A DNA stretch of 38,999 nucleotides from Candidatus Riflebacteria bacterium HGW-Riflebacteria-1 (GTDB taxonomy: Bacteria > Muiribacteriota > Ozemobacteria > Ozemobacterales > Ozemobacteraceae), in NCBI GenBank assembly GCA_002839445.1, contig PGYB01000031.1, positions 1 to 38,999 of the forward strand, read 5' to 3'. Within the stretch, counting starts at the first letter, position 1. The number at the start of each line of letters is the position of its first letter. Below are positions 1-9,238 of the stretch, one piece after another. Below the pieces are notes generated by a model, which did not search any database, was not told the DNA's origin, and was given only the letters and a program-made list of their open reading frames with translations. The position numbers were made by a program, and so were the translations under genes.

Positions 1-178
1 TTGTGCAAAAAAGCTTCCGCGCATGGGACCGGGCGATCTCCATCCTGAGCCGCCCGGCATAAGCACCTCGTGTGCAAAAAACCTGCCTACGCCCTTGTTT
101 ACGCTTTTATAAAAAGTAATTTTGAATCATCTTTTACCAGCGGAACGATTCGTTCAATGTTGACATAGGATCAGGTAT
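1..178. other. Intergenic/edge region, no gene recognised
   Basis: I see no convincing coding region here. It lies downstream of the seven-gene minus-strand operon that ends at 179. It contains a perfect 7-bp inverted repeat (CCGGGCG at 29-35, CGCCCGG at 51-57, 15-base loop). It also has an 11-base direct repeat, TGTGCAAAAAA, at 2-12 and 71-81. On the minus strand the stem is followed, about 17 bases later, by a short T run, so it is not a standard terminator. Whatever gene comes next to the left lies outside the window. Confidence 0.4.
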
Positions 179-1459
179 TTAACGTGATGAAAGGACGCGG
201 CCGGCGAGGATGAGGTAATTACTCTCGGGAAACTGCTGACGCAGCAATACCATGACGCGGTCAGCCTCGGTGCGATTGCCGAGCTCGATAAGAATCCTGA
301 TGATGTAATAGAGGGCGCCTTCTTGAACCGCTTTGTTGGTCGAGGTCTCGAACGCCTTTTTAAAACCGAAATAGGCGTTGGTAACCAGACCCATGGCGTA
401 TTCTGAATAGGCACTCAAAAATTCATAGCGGTCTACCGGCACATTGCGCGGATCTGGCTTGAACTGCTTAAGCAGATTGAGAGCACCCTGCGGGTTGCGT
501 TCCTGAATGTAACATTCGGCCAGCAGATAGGCGGCAGTCTGAAACTCGCTGTCGTTAAGACCGCCATAAAGCGCGTCGGTAAGTGCAAGGCGGGCTGAAA
601 GATATTCACCTTCATCGAAGAACCTTATACCACGCTGCAGGTTTTCAGCTGAAGCAACTGGCCGCACGTTATCAAGCAATGTGGTCTTGATAAAGTCCTG
701 CGCATATTGATTCATGACTTCTTCGGTCAGACCGTTAAAGCAGGCCGTCAGCTCCTGGTGCACATCGCCGGACTTCATCAGTCGCTTGACAAATCGATGC
801 AGAGCACTGCTGCCAAAGGTTTTCAGCAAGAATCTTATCTTGAGATAGTTCTCAACATATTTTTCGAGTGAAATCGGGTTGCCTTCAATGTTTTCGTCTT
901 CACCACCAATTGCGTTTATGTCGAAACCACGCCGGGTGAGCGCCCTGATGCGCGCCTGCCCCTGATCGGCAGCATGAACAGCGGTGCCTTCCTTGATCCA
1001 CATCGGCAGGCTGTCATATTCGCGCAGACCCATGATATCAGCCATAACCGCGTGGGTCATTTCATGGGTCATCTCTTCGAACAACGTTGCCTGGCCGTTA
1101 ATCAGAAAGTCGAGGTCAAGATGAATGTAGTGAACGACGGTGCGGTTGGCGGTGCGAATCGACTGGCGTTTGCCACGAAGTCTGAAGCCTTTATAAGTTA
1201 GGTGGTCAGAAAACATTACTACAACATACATCTGCTCGCGTCCCGGAATTCCGAGTGAGCGTTCGATTTTCTGAAAAGCTTCCTGATAGACAAATGGCAG
1301 ATCAGCCAGAATTTTAGAGTAGCCCGGCGTATTGCGAAACTTGCCGCTATAGCTGGTATCTATGTGTAAAACCGCCTGTGACTCAGCAGGCAGACCCACA
1401 ACCAGCAAAAAAGCGATGAACGAAGCGCAGACAAGTATTTTGCCAATACTACTATTCAT
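179..1459 (-). CDS. Secreted gluzincin-type metallopeptidase with TPR-like C-terminus
   Basis: The 426-residue product begins with a signal peptide (hydrophobic stretch about residues 8-24, likely cleavage after SQA near residue 29). A HEMTH zinc-binding motif lies at residues 132-136, and a WIKEG sequence follows about 20 residues later; its Glu157 is the likely third zinc ligand, as in Peptidase_MA-like gluzincins. The C-terminal half (about 270-426) is helical with TPR-like repeats, probably for protein contacts. It should act in the periplasm or at the cell surface; the substrate is unknown. The ATG is preceded by AAGGAGA and lies only 4 bases after the upstream TPR gene, so it is the last gene of the operon. 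The catalytic motif is clear; the precise family is inferred from motif and architecture. Confidence 0.8.
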   Translation of the reverse strand: MNSSIGKILVCASFIAFLLVVGLPAESQAVLHIDTSYSGKFRNTPGYSKILADLPFVYQEAFQKIERSLGIPGREQMYVVVMFSDHLTYKGFRLRGKRQSIRTANRTVVHYIHLDLDFLINGQATLFEEMTHEMTHAVMADIMGLREYDSLPMWIKEGTAVHAADQGQARIRALTRRGFDINAIGGEDENIEGNPISLEKYVENYLKIRFLLKTFGSSALHRFVKRLMKSGDVHQELTACFNGLTEEVMNQYAQDFIKTTLLDNVRPVASAENLQRGIRFFDEGEYLSARLALTDALYGGLNDSEFQTAAYLLAECYIQERNPQGALNLLKQFKPDPRNVPVDRYEFLSAYSEYAMGLVTNAYFGFKKAFETSTNKAVQEGALYYIIRILIELGNRTEADRVMVLLRQQFPESNYLILAGRVLSSR

Positions 1460-1463
1460 CGCT

Positions 1464-3017
1464 CTAGTCTCCTTCTATCAGGTCAACCGCTGATTCAGCA
1501 TCAAGTGTGGCAGCGGCAGGATTTTGCCCGGCCTGCTCTGGCTGTTCTGGCGTTTTATCGGCAGTTGTTTCGTCTTTATTAAGCTCTTCAGGCGAAACTG
1601 TGCCAGATGCTGACTTTTCAGCCGCGAGTCGCGCCTGATAAACCTGTTGAAAAAACTTGTGGTCAGCCGCGACTTCGGGCCGCGCCAGCAGTTTATCGAA
1701 AGTTTCGAGCGGACTTTTGAGCATGCCCATGGCCTGCAGAATAACGGCATAATGAAAGTCAATTTCAGGGGAGACCTCATTGCGACCGGCAAAAATATCG
1801 CTCATTACTTCGAGGGCCTCGGCGTATTGCGAATTCTTATAATAGGCCCAGGCAAGGGTATCAAGATTGAAGCTGTAACCGGGCAACAACTCGACAGACA
1901 TTCGCGCCATTTCGAGCGCCTGTGGAAGCTCCATATTCAGCTCAAGCATTGCGTATGCGAGATTATTGAGCAGTTTCGGGTCATCTGGTGTCAGCTCGAA
2001 AGCCTTTTTGTAAGCTGTTACTGCTGCCGCACCGTTATTATACTTCATGTTAAGATCGCCAAGATGCTGCCACAGGGAAGAGTCTTGCGGCAGCAGATCA
2101 ACTGCTTGAGTCGCAGCTGCAATAGCCGCTGGACCGTCTCTTTCGCGGTCATATGCCATGCTCAGAAAATACAACCAGGTTGGCACCGCAGGTTTCAGTT
2201 CATTGGCACGTTCAAAAGACTTTACCGAGTCGGTCGCGCGATACTTTGTGCTGACAAAATCAAGAATCAGAATGCCTTTCATGAAATGCAGTTGAGCATA
2301 GCTTTCATCAGCAGCCAACGCTGCATCTACAATATCCAGCGCGACATCAGCGGCCTGCAATTCATAGAGCACCCGCGCCTGCACGGTGGCACGAAGCGCG
2401 GCAGGCTGGGCAAAACTGATGAATGCTGTTAAAAACGCTACTGCAAAAGGAATAAGCACGAGAGCGTGTTTAAACAAAAATCCTAAAAAGGGTTTTGGGG
2501 CGCTCTCAGGGAACCTCGTTACTCGCGCCCGCGCCGAAACAGCGAGCAGACCTGAAAAAAACACCGGCAGAAATACGACCACGAGGGTTTCGAGCACCGC
2601 ATAGTGATACCTCGCGGGCCCGACTGCCATGATTACTTTTTCAGAAAAAACCTCACTGATCAAAAACGCGAGCAGACTGCACAAGACAAAGTTGACTGTC
2701 GAGATCAGCCCGGCCTGCCAGAAACTCTCAGGCAAAGACGGCAGCTTGAATGCTTTGGTGGTAGCCCAGAAAACCATGGCCGAGAAAAGATAGAGCATGG
2801 CGAGGGCGCCACCATAGGCCATACCATTGTCTACCGCGTCAGCAAGCTTAAATTCGACGCCAAGTGTTATGCCCATGAGAATCAAAAAAAATGGCGTTAA
2901 CACGAACAAAATTCGCTCGCGACGCACCTTTGCCGGCTGACTGAGATCAGCACCGCAGGTAGTGCAGAAAAGCAGCGACACTGTAATCGGCTTATGGCAT
3001 TCCGGGCATGTTTTCAA
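1464..3017 (-). CDS. Zinc-ribbon, multi-pass membrane protein with TPR repeats
   Basis: This 517-residue protein starts with a two-CxxC zinc ribbon (CPEC near residue 4 and CTTC near residue 18). About five hydrophobic segments follow between residues 35 and 210. Several TPR units come next (about 215-470), including typical W-LG-Y-A patterns, and then an acidic Glu/Gln-rich tail. The only sensible in-frame start is TTG: the first CPEC cysteines follow at once, the next in-frame Met is far downstream, and GAGGT lies about 11 bases upstream. It begins 2 bases after the asparaginase stop, which points to coupled translation. The layout suggests a membrane-anchored scaffold exposing TPRs. No enzymatic domain is visible and I cannot assign a specific function. 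Confidence 0.75.
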   Translation of the reverse strand: MKTCPECHKPITVSLLFCTTCGADLSQPAKVRRERILFVLTPFFLILMGITLGVEFKLADAVDNGMAYGGALAMLYLFSAMVFWATTKAFKLPSLPESFWQAGLISTVNFVLCSLLAFLISEVFSEKVIMAVGPARYHYAVLETLVVVFLPVFFSGLLAVSARARVTRFPESAPKPFLGFLFKHALVLIPFAVAFLTAFISFAQPAALRATVQARVLYELQAADVALDIVDAALAADESYAQLHFMKGILILDFVSTKYRATDSVKSFERANELKPAVPTWLYFLSMAYDRERDGPAAIAAATQAVDLLPQDSSLWQHLGDLNMKYNNGAAAVTAYKKAFELTPDDPKLLNNLAYAMLELNMELPQALEMARMSVELLPGYSFNLDTLAWAYYKNSQYAEALEVMSDIFAGRNEVSPEIDFHYAVILQAMGMLKSPLETFDKLLARPEVAADHKFFQQVYQARLAAEKSASGTVSPEELNKDETTADKTPEQPEQAGQNPAAATLDAESAVDLIEGD

Positions 3018-3019
3018 AT

Positions 3020-4045
3020 TCAGCTAACCTCGTGAAGTTCGCCAACAAAGCACTTCTGCATCATCGATTCGATTGAACCCATATCGTCTGTCTGCCCGAG
3101 CACCCACATCAGCTTAACCAGCGTCGCTTCGGGCGTCATATCCATGGCCGGAATCGCGCCAGCCTCAAGTGCCGCGCGCCCGACCTGATAAAGCTCCATC
3201 TCGGTTGACCCGACAATACATTGCGTGCAGACAACAACCGGCACATTGCGTGCTATTGCCGAGCTTATCGCCGGAATCAGCGACTTTTCACCGCTGGTAG
3301 GAATATTGCCGGCGCCATAGCCTTCGAGCACAATACCGTCATGGATGCCCGCTATGTAATCGATGATTTCAGGCCTGATACCAGGATAAACCGGAATCAA
3401 TGCGACATTCTCGTTAAGGGAAGTGCGCAGCATAGGCTTGCGCCGGCCGCGTGTTTTCGCGAAGCTGCTGAATTTTATGGCCAGTCCGATGGTGCCAAGA
3501 GGCACATCGTTAACGGATACAAATGCCTGCATATCGAAAACAGAAGTTTTTTTGGCGCGAGTTCCTCTAATAATGAGCGAACCAAAAACAACAGCGACTT
3601 CGGCAAGATCTGATATCGCCACACGAACCGCATTGATGAGATTCGACCGGCCATCTGAGCCAATTTCTTCGAGCGGAACCTGCGAACCGGTTAATATTAC
3701 GGGTTTGCTGAGTTCCTGCAGCATAAATGAAAGCGCAGAAGCAGTGTAGCACATGGTGTCGGTGCCATGCGTCACCACGAATCCGTCATATTCTTTCATG
3801 CGCTGATAAACAGCGTTGGCGATGGTCAGCCAGGTCGCCGGTGTAATGTCGCTTGAATCGACACTGGCGAGCGGCAGAATGTCGATCTCTGCCAGCATGC
3901 TAAGTTCTGGAATATACTCAAGCAGCTTCCCTGCGTCTTCACAGGGATACAGACTGCCGTTGGCACCACGCAGCATGGTAATGGTTCCGCCGGTGGTGAC
4001 CAGCAAAACCCTTGGCTTGTCCAGCATATGGTCGCGGACATGCAT
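3020..4045 (-). CDS. ansA: Type I L-asparaginase
   Basis: This enzyme would hydrolyse L-asparagine to aspartate and ammonia. The N-terminal TTGGTI motif carries the first catalytic Thr, and HGTDT carries the second catalytic Thr-Asp pair. The sequences VILTGSQ, SDGRSNL and GYGAGNIP are typical of the asparaginase/GatD fold. The protein has no signal peptide, so it is a cytoplasmic, type I-like enzyme. No GatD-specific N-terminal extension or GatE neighbour is present. The frame can be opened at a TTG at 4078, inside the MCE gene's end, giving 352 residues. I prefer the ATG at 4045 (341 residues) because the family normally begins just before KPRVLLVTTGG; neither start has a strong ribosome site. 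Its place in a lipid-transport operon is unexplained. Confidence 0.88.
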   Translation of the reverse strand: MHVRDHMLDKPRVLLVTTGGTITMLRGANGSLYPCEDAGKLLEYIPELSMLAEIDILPLASVDSSDITPATWLTIANAVYQRMKEYDGFVVTHGTDTMCYTASALSFMLQELSKPVILTGSQVPLEEIGSDGRSNLINAVRVAISDLAEVAVVFGSLIIRGTRAKKTSVFDMQAFVSVNDVPLGTIGLAIKFSSFAKTRGRRKPMLRTSLNENVALIPVYPGIRPEIIDYIAGIHDGIVLEGYGAGNIPTSGEKSLIPAISSAIARNVPVVVCTQCIVGSTEMELYQVGRAALEAGAIPAMDMTPEATLVKLMWVLGQTDDMGSIESMMQKCFVGELHEVS

Positions 4046-4061
4046 GTATTTTACCGAGAAA

Positions 4062-5444
4062 TTAGAATTTATATTCAATTCCGAAGTTCACATCCCTCTT
4101 GTCCATCGCATCGTCGATGCGCAGCTCAAACCTGATGTTGTCAGTCATGAGATAACCCGCTTTGAGGCGGATCTCTGAATTGGTAGTATCGATGAAATCG
4201 GCGGTAAGCTGAATAACATCAGCAAGATAATAGTCAAAGCCAAGGCCAACCTTCGAGCTGATGACGCCGGCGCGCTTAACCAGCGAAGTGTTTGCATCTC
4301 TGGCCACCATGAAACTGAACGCGTCGTCGCCGCCTACATTGTCAACACCGAAACGGTAAAACGTCTTGTCGCTTGGGTAAAGATCGACAATGAAGTCTGA
4401 GAAGAACGACTCGGTTTCTTCGTGGTATCTGAGCAGATACTTGAAGTCAACACGGGTCTGCCGGATATTGAGAAACACCTTGTCGACAGCCTGTGCCAGC
4501 TTGTGGGCATCGTCAAGGCCGGTGTTGATCTTTTTGCGGATTTCCTTGTCGGCGACGATTTCTTTTACTTCCTGAGTGATGACTTTGGCATTGTCGGAAG
4601 CGTCTCTGAGCGAGTCGATCATGGTGCGCAGATCATCAGTCATTTTGTTGTTGCGATTGAGTTCTTCGATCATGCTGTCGAGCTTGTCAGTAGCACTTCG
4701 CACGTTGCCGACGATTTCGCGAATGTCGGTGCGCGAGTCTTCGGTCATACTTGACAGGCGGTCACTCAGCAATCTGAAGTTAGCAACAACGGCTCTGATA
4801 TCATCGCGATTGTTTATAATTTCGGTGTCAACGCGCTTGAGAATGCTGTCGAGACTTTCGGCAATGCTGTCAGAGCGCTTCTGAATCGAACCGATAATAT
4901 CATTCATTCTGTCAGATGCGCTTCTGGCGTTTCTGAACATTATGCGGGTGTTTTCCTTGAGTTCGGGATCGCCGATGATATCTTTGGCTGACGCGGTGAG
5001 TTCCTGCAGTTTCTGAATCAGCACGTTGCCCTGTTCGAACAGTTCATCCATGCGTGTCGGGTCAGTTCCGGGAACGACCTCGTTATCAGCGACGTAAGGC
5101 GAAGAATAATCGCGCGTCGGCATGATTTCGACAAATTTTTCCCCCATCAGGCCGGCAGTTGAAATGGTAAAGGTGCTTTTGCGCCTGATGTGCATTTTCT
5201 TGTCCTGGATATATACGTAAACGTAAACCTGGTCATCGCGAATTTCAATGCTGGTAACTTTGCCGATTTTGACGCCAGACATCGACACGGTAGAACCCTT
5301 GCTCAGGCCGTTTACTGAATAAAAACTGATAACAAAGCTATAGCCCTGCTCGGTAAAACTCAGGTCACCGATTACAAACACCATGTATGAAAGCAGTGCA
5401 ACTGCCATCAGAGTCATTATTCCTACTTTGGTTGTCGATTTCAT
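4062..5444 (-). CDS. mlaD: MlaD-like MCE-domain lipid transport protein with C-terminal beta-rich domain
   Basis: The 460-residue protein has one N-terminal transmembrane helix (about 8-25) and one MCE domain (about 35-110) with the usual GLSKGSTVSMSGVKIGKV-type core. A long helical region follows (about 130-330). The last 115 residues show about eight short alternating strands and end in a terminal Phe, like an outer-membrane beta-barrel. MCE proteins form hexameric rings that carry phospholipids between membranes with an MlaE/MlaF permease-ATPase. The C-terminal strands suggest this one may reach the outer membrane itself. AGGAGA lies 5 bases before the ATG and 17 bases separate it from the ATPase gene. 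Classical MlaD is about 180 residues, so this is a much enlarged version. Confidence 0.88.
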   Translation of the reverse strand: MKSTTKVGIMTLMAVALLSYMVFVIGDLSFTEQGYSFVISFYSVNGLSKGSTVSMSGVKIGKVTSIEIRDDQVYVYVYIQDKKMHIRRKSTFTISTAGLMGEKFVEIMPTRDYSSPYVADNEVVPGTDPTRMDELFEQGNVLIQKLQELTASAKDIIGDPELKENTRIMFRNARSASDRMNDIIGSIQKRSDSIAESLDSILKRVDTEIINNRDDIRAVVANFRLLSDRLSSMTEDSRTDIREIVGNVRSATDKLDSMIEELNRNNKMTDDLRTMIDSLRDASDNAKVITQEVKEIVADKEIRKKINTGLDDAHKLAQAVDKVFLNIRQTRVDFKYLLRYHEETESFFSDFIVDLYPSDKTFYRFGVDNVGGDDAFSFMVARDANTSLVKRAGVISSKVGLGFDYYLADVIQLTADFIDTTNSEIRLKAGYLMTDNIRFELRIDDAMDKRDVNFGIEYKF

Positions 5445-5461
5445 TGGCTTCTCCTGTATCC

Positions 5462-6208
5462 CTATAGCAGAGTCATCGGGCCCTGAGCTTCGCCGCGTAT
5501 AAACTGCTGCACGACAGGGTTGGGTGAGTTGATTATTTCTTCTCGGGTTCCTATTTCTACAATCTGGCCGCCATAATGCAGGGCAATGCGGTCACAGACT
5601 CGGTAGGCAGACTTAAGGTCATGGGTAACCACGATCGATGTTACGCCAAGCCGCTCTTTGAGGCTCAGATGCAGTTCGTCGATCGCCGAGGTCATTATCG
5701 GGTCGAGACCGGTAGTTGGCTCGTCATAAAGAATAATTTCTGGTTCCATGGCGATGGCGCGGGCCAGGCCGACGCGCTTGCGCATGCCGCCGGAAAGTTC
5801 TGAGGGCATAAGATAATTGGTGCCAGGCAGGCCGACCAGTTCGAGCTTTTCAGAGACAAGATGATGAATGGCGCGATCAGTAAGCCTGGTGTGGCGGCGC
5901 AGGCCAAAGGCGATATTCTCTTCGACATTAAGCGAGTCAAAAAGGGCAGCAGACTGAAAAAGCATGCCCATGCGCATGCGCAGTGCATCAAGTTTTTTCT
6001 GGTCGAAGCGCGTGATATCTTCGCCGTCAATGAGCACTTCGCCACTGTCAGGCTTCATCAGGCCAATGATGTTTTTGAGCAGCACGCTTTTGCCACATCC
6101 GGAAGGTCCAAGAATTACCAGCGATTCGCCGTCGTAAATCTTGAGATTTACGCCTCTGAGAACCTGCTTTGGCCCGAAGCTTTTGTGAACGTTTGATACA
6201 ATAATCAT
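5462..6208 (-). CDS. mlaF: MlaF-like ABC transporter ATPase
   Basis: This 248-residue cytoplasmic ATPase powers the MCE lipid transporter. It has Walker A (GPSGCGKS, near residue 33), a Q-loop (MLFQSAALFDSLNVEENI), the ABC signature LSGGMRKRVGLARA, Walker B with its glutamate (IILYDEPTTGLDP) and an H-loop (VVTHD). The FQSAALFDS wording and the signature form are typical of the MlaF/Ttg2A group. Its ATG overlaps the MlaE stop by ATGA, so translation is coupled. No STAS-domain MlaB gene is present in this operon. Confidence 0.93.
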   Translation of the reverse strand: MIIVSNVHKSFGPKQVLRGVNLKIYDGESLVILGPSGCGKSVLLKNIIGLMKPDSGEVLIDGEDITRFDQKKLDALRMRMGMLFQSAALFDSLNVEENIAFGLRRHTRLTDRAIHHLVSEKLELVGLPGTNYLMPSELSGGMRKRVGLARAIAMEPEIILYDEPTTGLDPIMTSAIDELHLSLKERLGVTSIVVTHDLKSAYRVCDRIALHYGGQIVEIGTREEIINSPNPVVQQFIRGEAQGPMTLL

Positions 6209-6999
6209 TGCAGATAAGCCACACAGAAATTGTTGATGCCGACAGTGAGAAAATAGTTCACTACCAGAATGAGCATTATCGAGACAACAACCGCACTGGT
6301 TGTGCTCTGACCGACTCCCTCGGCGCCGCCCTCGGTGGTAAAGCCCTTGTAACAGCCAATAACACCAATAACACTGCCAAACACGGTGGCCTTGATAAGC
6401 CCACCCATCAGATCCTGGATCTGCAGCATGTGCAGAATAGAGTCTCGGAAAGAAACCAGCGTGAGCCCGATCTGATTTACCGCGACGATCGAGCCGCCGA
6501 TCATGCCGACAACGTTGGTAAAGATGGTCAAAACGAACAACATGATCGTGCAGCCCCAGAAACGCGGAACAACAAGGTATTCGACCGGGTTGGTCGCCAT
6601 GGTTTCGAGCGCGTCGATCTGTTCGGTAATTTTCATAGTGCCAAGTTCGGCGGCAATAGCGCTGCCAACGCGACCGGCGACAACAATAGAAGTAAGAATC
6701 GGAGCCAGTTCCCTGGCCATAGACATGGCGACGACGCCACCAACATAGCTTTGCGCGCCCATTTGAGCGAACTGATAACCGATCTGAACGACGAGAACCG
6801 CTCCGGTTGACACACCAGTAATAGCGACCATCAGCAGAGAATCAACACCAATGCGCGACATCTGCTCAATGAGGTTGCCAAAGGCAAAACGCCCGGTCCT
6901 GAGGTTGTGAAAAGTCCAGTAAAGCGTCTGCAAAAACAGTATGCTCACTTTACCTATCGAGTCGAGCGTATTTTTTAACGCATTCATTAAAACTAACAT
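6205..6999 (-). CDS. mlaE: MlaE-like ABC permease
   Basis: This 264-residue inner-membrane permease of the MlaE family has about five hydrophobic segments. The diagnostic central region reads MARELAPILTSIVVAGRVGSAIAAELGTM, split here across residues 100-125. The EQIDALETMATNP coupling-helix segment contacts the ATPase in this family, and GCYKGF appears near the C-terminus. The ATG at 6999 has AAAGAAG upstream; another ATG four codons in is possible. It sits between the S55-domain gene (60 bases upstream) and mlaF. With mlaF and mlaD it forms a minimal MlaEFD set; mlaC and mlaB are absent from the window. Confidence 0.93.
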   Translation of the reverse strand: MLVLMNALKNTLDSIGKVSILFLQTLYWTFHNLRTGRFAFGNLIEQMSRIGVDSLLMVAITGVSTGAVLVVQIGYQFAQMGAQSYVGGVVAMSMARELAPILTSIVVAGRVGSAIAAELGTMKITEQIDALETMATNPVEYLVVPRFWGCTIMLFVLTIFTNVVGMIGGSIVAVNQIGLTLVSFRDSILHMLQIQDLMGGLIKATVFGSVIGVIGCYKGFTTEGGAEGVGQSTTSAVVVSIMLILVVNYFLTVGINNFCVAYLQ

Positions 7000-7059
7000 G
7001 ATTCGCTTCTTTCAATCATTTGCACAAAAGCTTTGAATTCTTTGCTGAGCATAGATGCA

Positions 7060-8907
7060 CTATTCTTCGCTCAGGGTGAGAGTGGTATCTACCCTGCCGG
7101 TGACAACGAGATTGGTCGGCTGAATTTCAAGTTCTTTGCCATTCAGCTTGATTTTCTTGAGTTCATCGCCCTCGATAGCAAGCTGGAAAAGCAAATCTGA
7201 ATTTTTGGGAGAGTTCGCCCAGGTACGAATAACCGAATCAAAGTCGACAATCTGCGTCTCATCGCCGCGCGCTTCACGTGAAGATCTTGCATCGCGCGTA
7301 TCGGTGACCTCGGCTTCATCAGCCCGTGTATTCAAGCCAAACACGGTCAGAACGAGGTTTTCTTTGCCGATATCCTGGGGAATCGGGATTTTTACCTTCC
7401 TGACAAACTTTCCTTCACGGAACGGGCGCAGCGTGACCTCAACGTCAAGCACTCCGCCACCAGCCACCTGAGCATTTTTTATTTCGACCTTTTCGATGGT
7501 CAATGTGCGGCGACGTCGCTCTATCTCGATCTTAAGCAGCAGACGTGTCGGCATTACCTCTTCGATTTCGCTTTCGGTAACCATTTCGATCAGGCTGCCG
7601 ACTTCGCTGATCAGTGACTGCACAATATCAGCGCGTGAATAGAACATGTTCTCACGCCTGAAACTATACTGTTCTCCTGACAGGTTGGCACAGTCGAGCG
7701 AGATTCCCAGCAACGCGGTACCGGCTCCGGCGCGGTCAATAACTCCTTCGAGGGCCTGCACCAGAGTTGACTCAAGAACCATGCCGAATACAGAAGGATC
7801 TTTGACAATCTGGTAATTGATGCTTCTGGTAATCTGTAGATCCTTGTCGAGCACATCGATCTGCACCGGCACCATTTCAGGGAAACGGCCAATTTCGCCG
7901 CTGATCCCCTTTTCGCGATCCTGGGTGATTATACCAAGCATTTCAGAAGGCGCGCCGATCTTGAACGGCATTTCGACGCTTGAAAACGAATGATGAATGA
8001 AGGCTCCTGTCATTAAAAAAGCGACACGGCCCTTTTTCATAAAAGGGTGAGCCAGGGCGAGAATACGGTGCTCGCTGCGATGAGTCAGCGTGCCGAGAGT
8101 AGTAAGATTAATATCGCCGCGCGCCAGCTGAATTCCGATCGAGGACCCTGGCTCATAGTTGGCTGGCTCGACCTTTTGATCGGGCGAAGAATTGTTTTTA
8201 AGTTCGGATTTCTGGGCGAACTTGAGGTTGCTTCGCGACATTTTTGTCTCAAGAATCTTGGCAGCGCGGCCACTGATACCGTCTACGTAAACCTCGGCAG
8301 CAGCTTGACGGAAAACCAGCTCGTCGGCAGCGGGTTGCAGCAGGCTGTCAGGTTGGTTGCAGGCTATTTCCCAAACGGCATTGACCACTCTTTCGCCAAG
8401 CTTGATCGGACTGTTCAAAAACCAGCGCTTTGGCGTTGCGGCATCTGAAAGACTGGCAAGTTCGGGGTAAGTCCAGATTTCGAGCATTTCTTCGATTGGC
8501 GTTACCAGCCCGACGGTGTGGTCGGTCATGATCCAGCCGGAGCTGATGCCGCCCATAAGCTTGCCGTCAACGTATACCGGGCTGCCGCTCATACCTGCTG
8601 CGATACCGCCAGCACGGCGAATGACATCGCCACTGACTTTCACCAGAATGGAGTTGCCGTTAATCAAAAGGTTCTCGTTAACCTTGTTGTTCGATAAAAT
8701 ACCAAGCACTTCGACTTCGAAAGTCTCTATTTTACGGCCCTGAACCACGGTTTTTCCAATGCCGCGCATGCCGACTTTAACGTCTTTAATCTTGAGAATA
8801 TCGACGCTTGCGGCAGAAGCCGGGCTGGCATTGGCAAAAATGCACGCCAGCATGATAGCCAGCAGAGCAGGCAACCGTTTTTCAGCGATCATTGATGAGA
8901 GACGCAT
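7060..8907 (-). CDS. SpoIVB-type (S55) peptidase-domain exported protein
   Basis: This 615-residue protein has a signal peptide (hydrophobic 12-26, Ala-rich cleavage region ending near residue 33). The S55/SpoIVB-like domain starts with DVKVGMRGIGKT (about 42-52) and contains GMSGSPVYVDGKLMGG (about 105-120), matching the active-site Ser block of the family. A second conserved block, LALAHPFMKKG, may hold the His. The C-terminal 250 residues are mixed and unassigned. SpoIVB is a sporulation signalling protease in Firmicutes, but S55 domains also occur in non-sporulating bacteria. Here it leads an Mla-type operon, so an envelope quality-control or activation role is a reasonable inference. Proteolytic activity is not proven. 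A dyad lies in its 5' leader at 8932-8945. Confidence 0.85.
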   Translation of the reverse strand: MRLSSMIAEKRLPALLAIMLACIFANASPASAASVDILKIKDVKVGMRGIGKTVVQGRKIETFEVEVLGILSNNKVNENLLINGNSILVKVSGDVIRRAGGIAAGMSGSPVYVDGKLMGGISSGWIMTDHTVGLVTPIEEMLEIWTYPELASLSDAATPKRWFLNSPIKLGERVVNAVWEIACNQPDSLLQPAADELVFRQAAAEVYVDGISGRAAKILETKMSRSNLKFAQKSELKNNSSPDQKVEPANYEPGSSIGIQLARGDINLTTLGTLTHRSEHRILALAHPFMKKGRVAFLMTGAFIHHSFSSVEMPFKIGAPSEMLGIITQDREKGISGEIGRFPEMVPVQIDVLDKDLQITRSINYQIVKDPSVFGMVLESTLVQALEGVIDRAGAGTALLGISLDCANLSGEQYSFRRENMFYSRADIVQSLISEVGSLIEMVTESEIEEVMPTRLLLKIEIERRRRTLTIEKVEIKNAQVAGGGVLDVEVTLRPFREGKFVRKVKIPIPQDIGKENLVLTVFGLNTRADEAEVTDTRDARSSREARGDETQIVDFDSVIRTWANSPKNSDLLFQLAIEGDELKKIKLNGKELEIQPTNLVVTGRVDTTLTLSEE

Positions 8908-9238
8908 TGTAGCACCAGAAACCTTTTTTAATGCCGTTTACGGCAATCGACTAACCACGCTTTAACCCGATGGTTACTACCCCCGAAAGTTATTGCGCAC
9001 CAATTGTTACCGGCAGACAAAAAACACTCAGTCGGTAATTTATCGTCATGATACCCTCGAAAGCGAAGACCGGCAACAGCATTTTATTTGTGCAGGATCA
9101 TGTTCTGCCAGAGGCAGTTGTCATAACCATTCAGCTGGCCATTTAGCATCGCAAAGCTGCTGCAAAAAAAGTTTAGCTGCCCGGGCGGTTTATGAACAAC
9201 CAGCCGGTAAAAAAATGCCTTGCAGATGCGACAGAGGG
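8908..9238. other. 331-bp intergenic region upstream of the S55/Mla operon
   Basis: No convincing gene is visible. It should hold the promoter of the minus-strand operon starting at 8907 and the 3' end of the NAGPA gene ending at 9239. It contains several small dyads: TGCCGT/ACGGCA at 8932-8945, TTACCG/CGGTAA at 9007-9012 and 9033-9038, and CTGCC/GGCAG at 9105-9117. I could not settle on a clear -35/-10 pair, and no classical terminator for the NAGPA gene is apparent. Confidence 0.4.
8932..8945 (-). promoter_or_regulatory. Dyad in leader of the S55/Mla operon
   Basis: TGCCGTTTACGGCA is a perfect 6-bp inverted repeat around a two-base centre. Its proximal edge is about 25 bases before the S55-domain start codon on the minus strand. 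The position suits an operator near the transcription start or a short leader hairpin. No regulator is known, and a 6-bp dyad can arise by chance. Confidence 0.3.

Noticed and set aside
1647..2432. 261-codon plus-strand open frame
   Set aside because: It lies wholly antisense to the zinc-ribbon/TPR gene, which has strong motifs and an operon context. The translated antisense sequence is Cys/His/Arg-rich without any domain or ribosome site.
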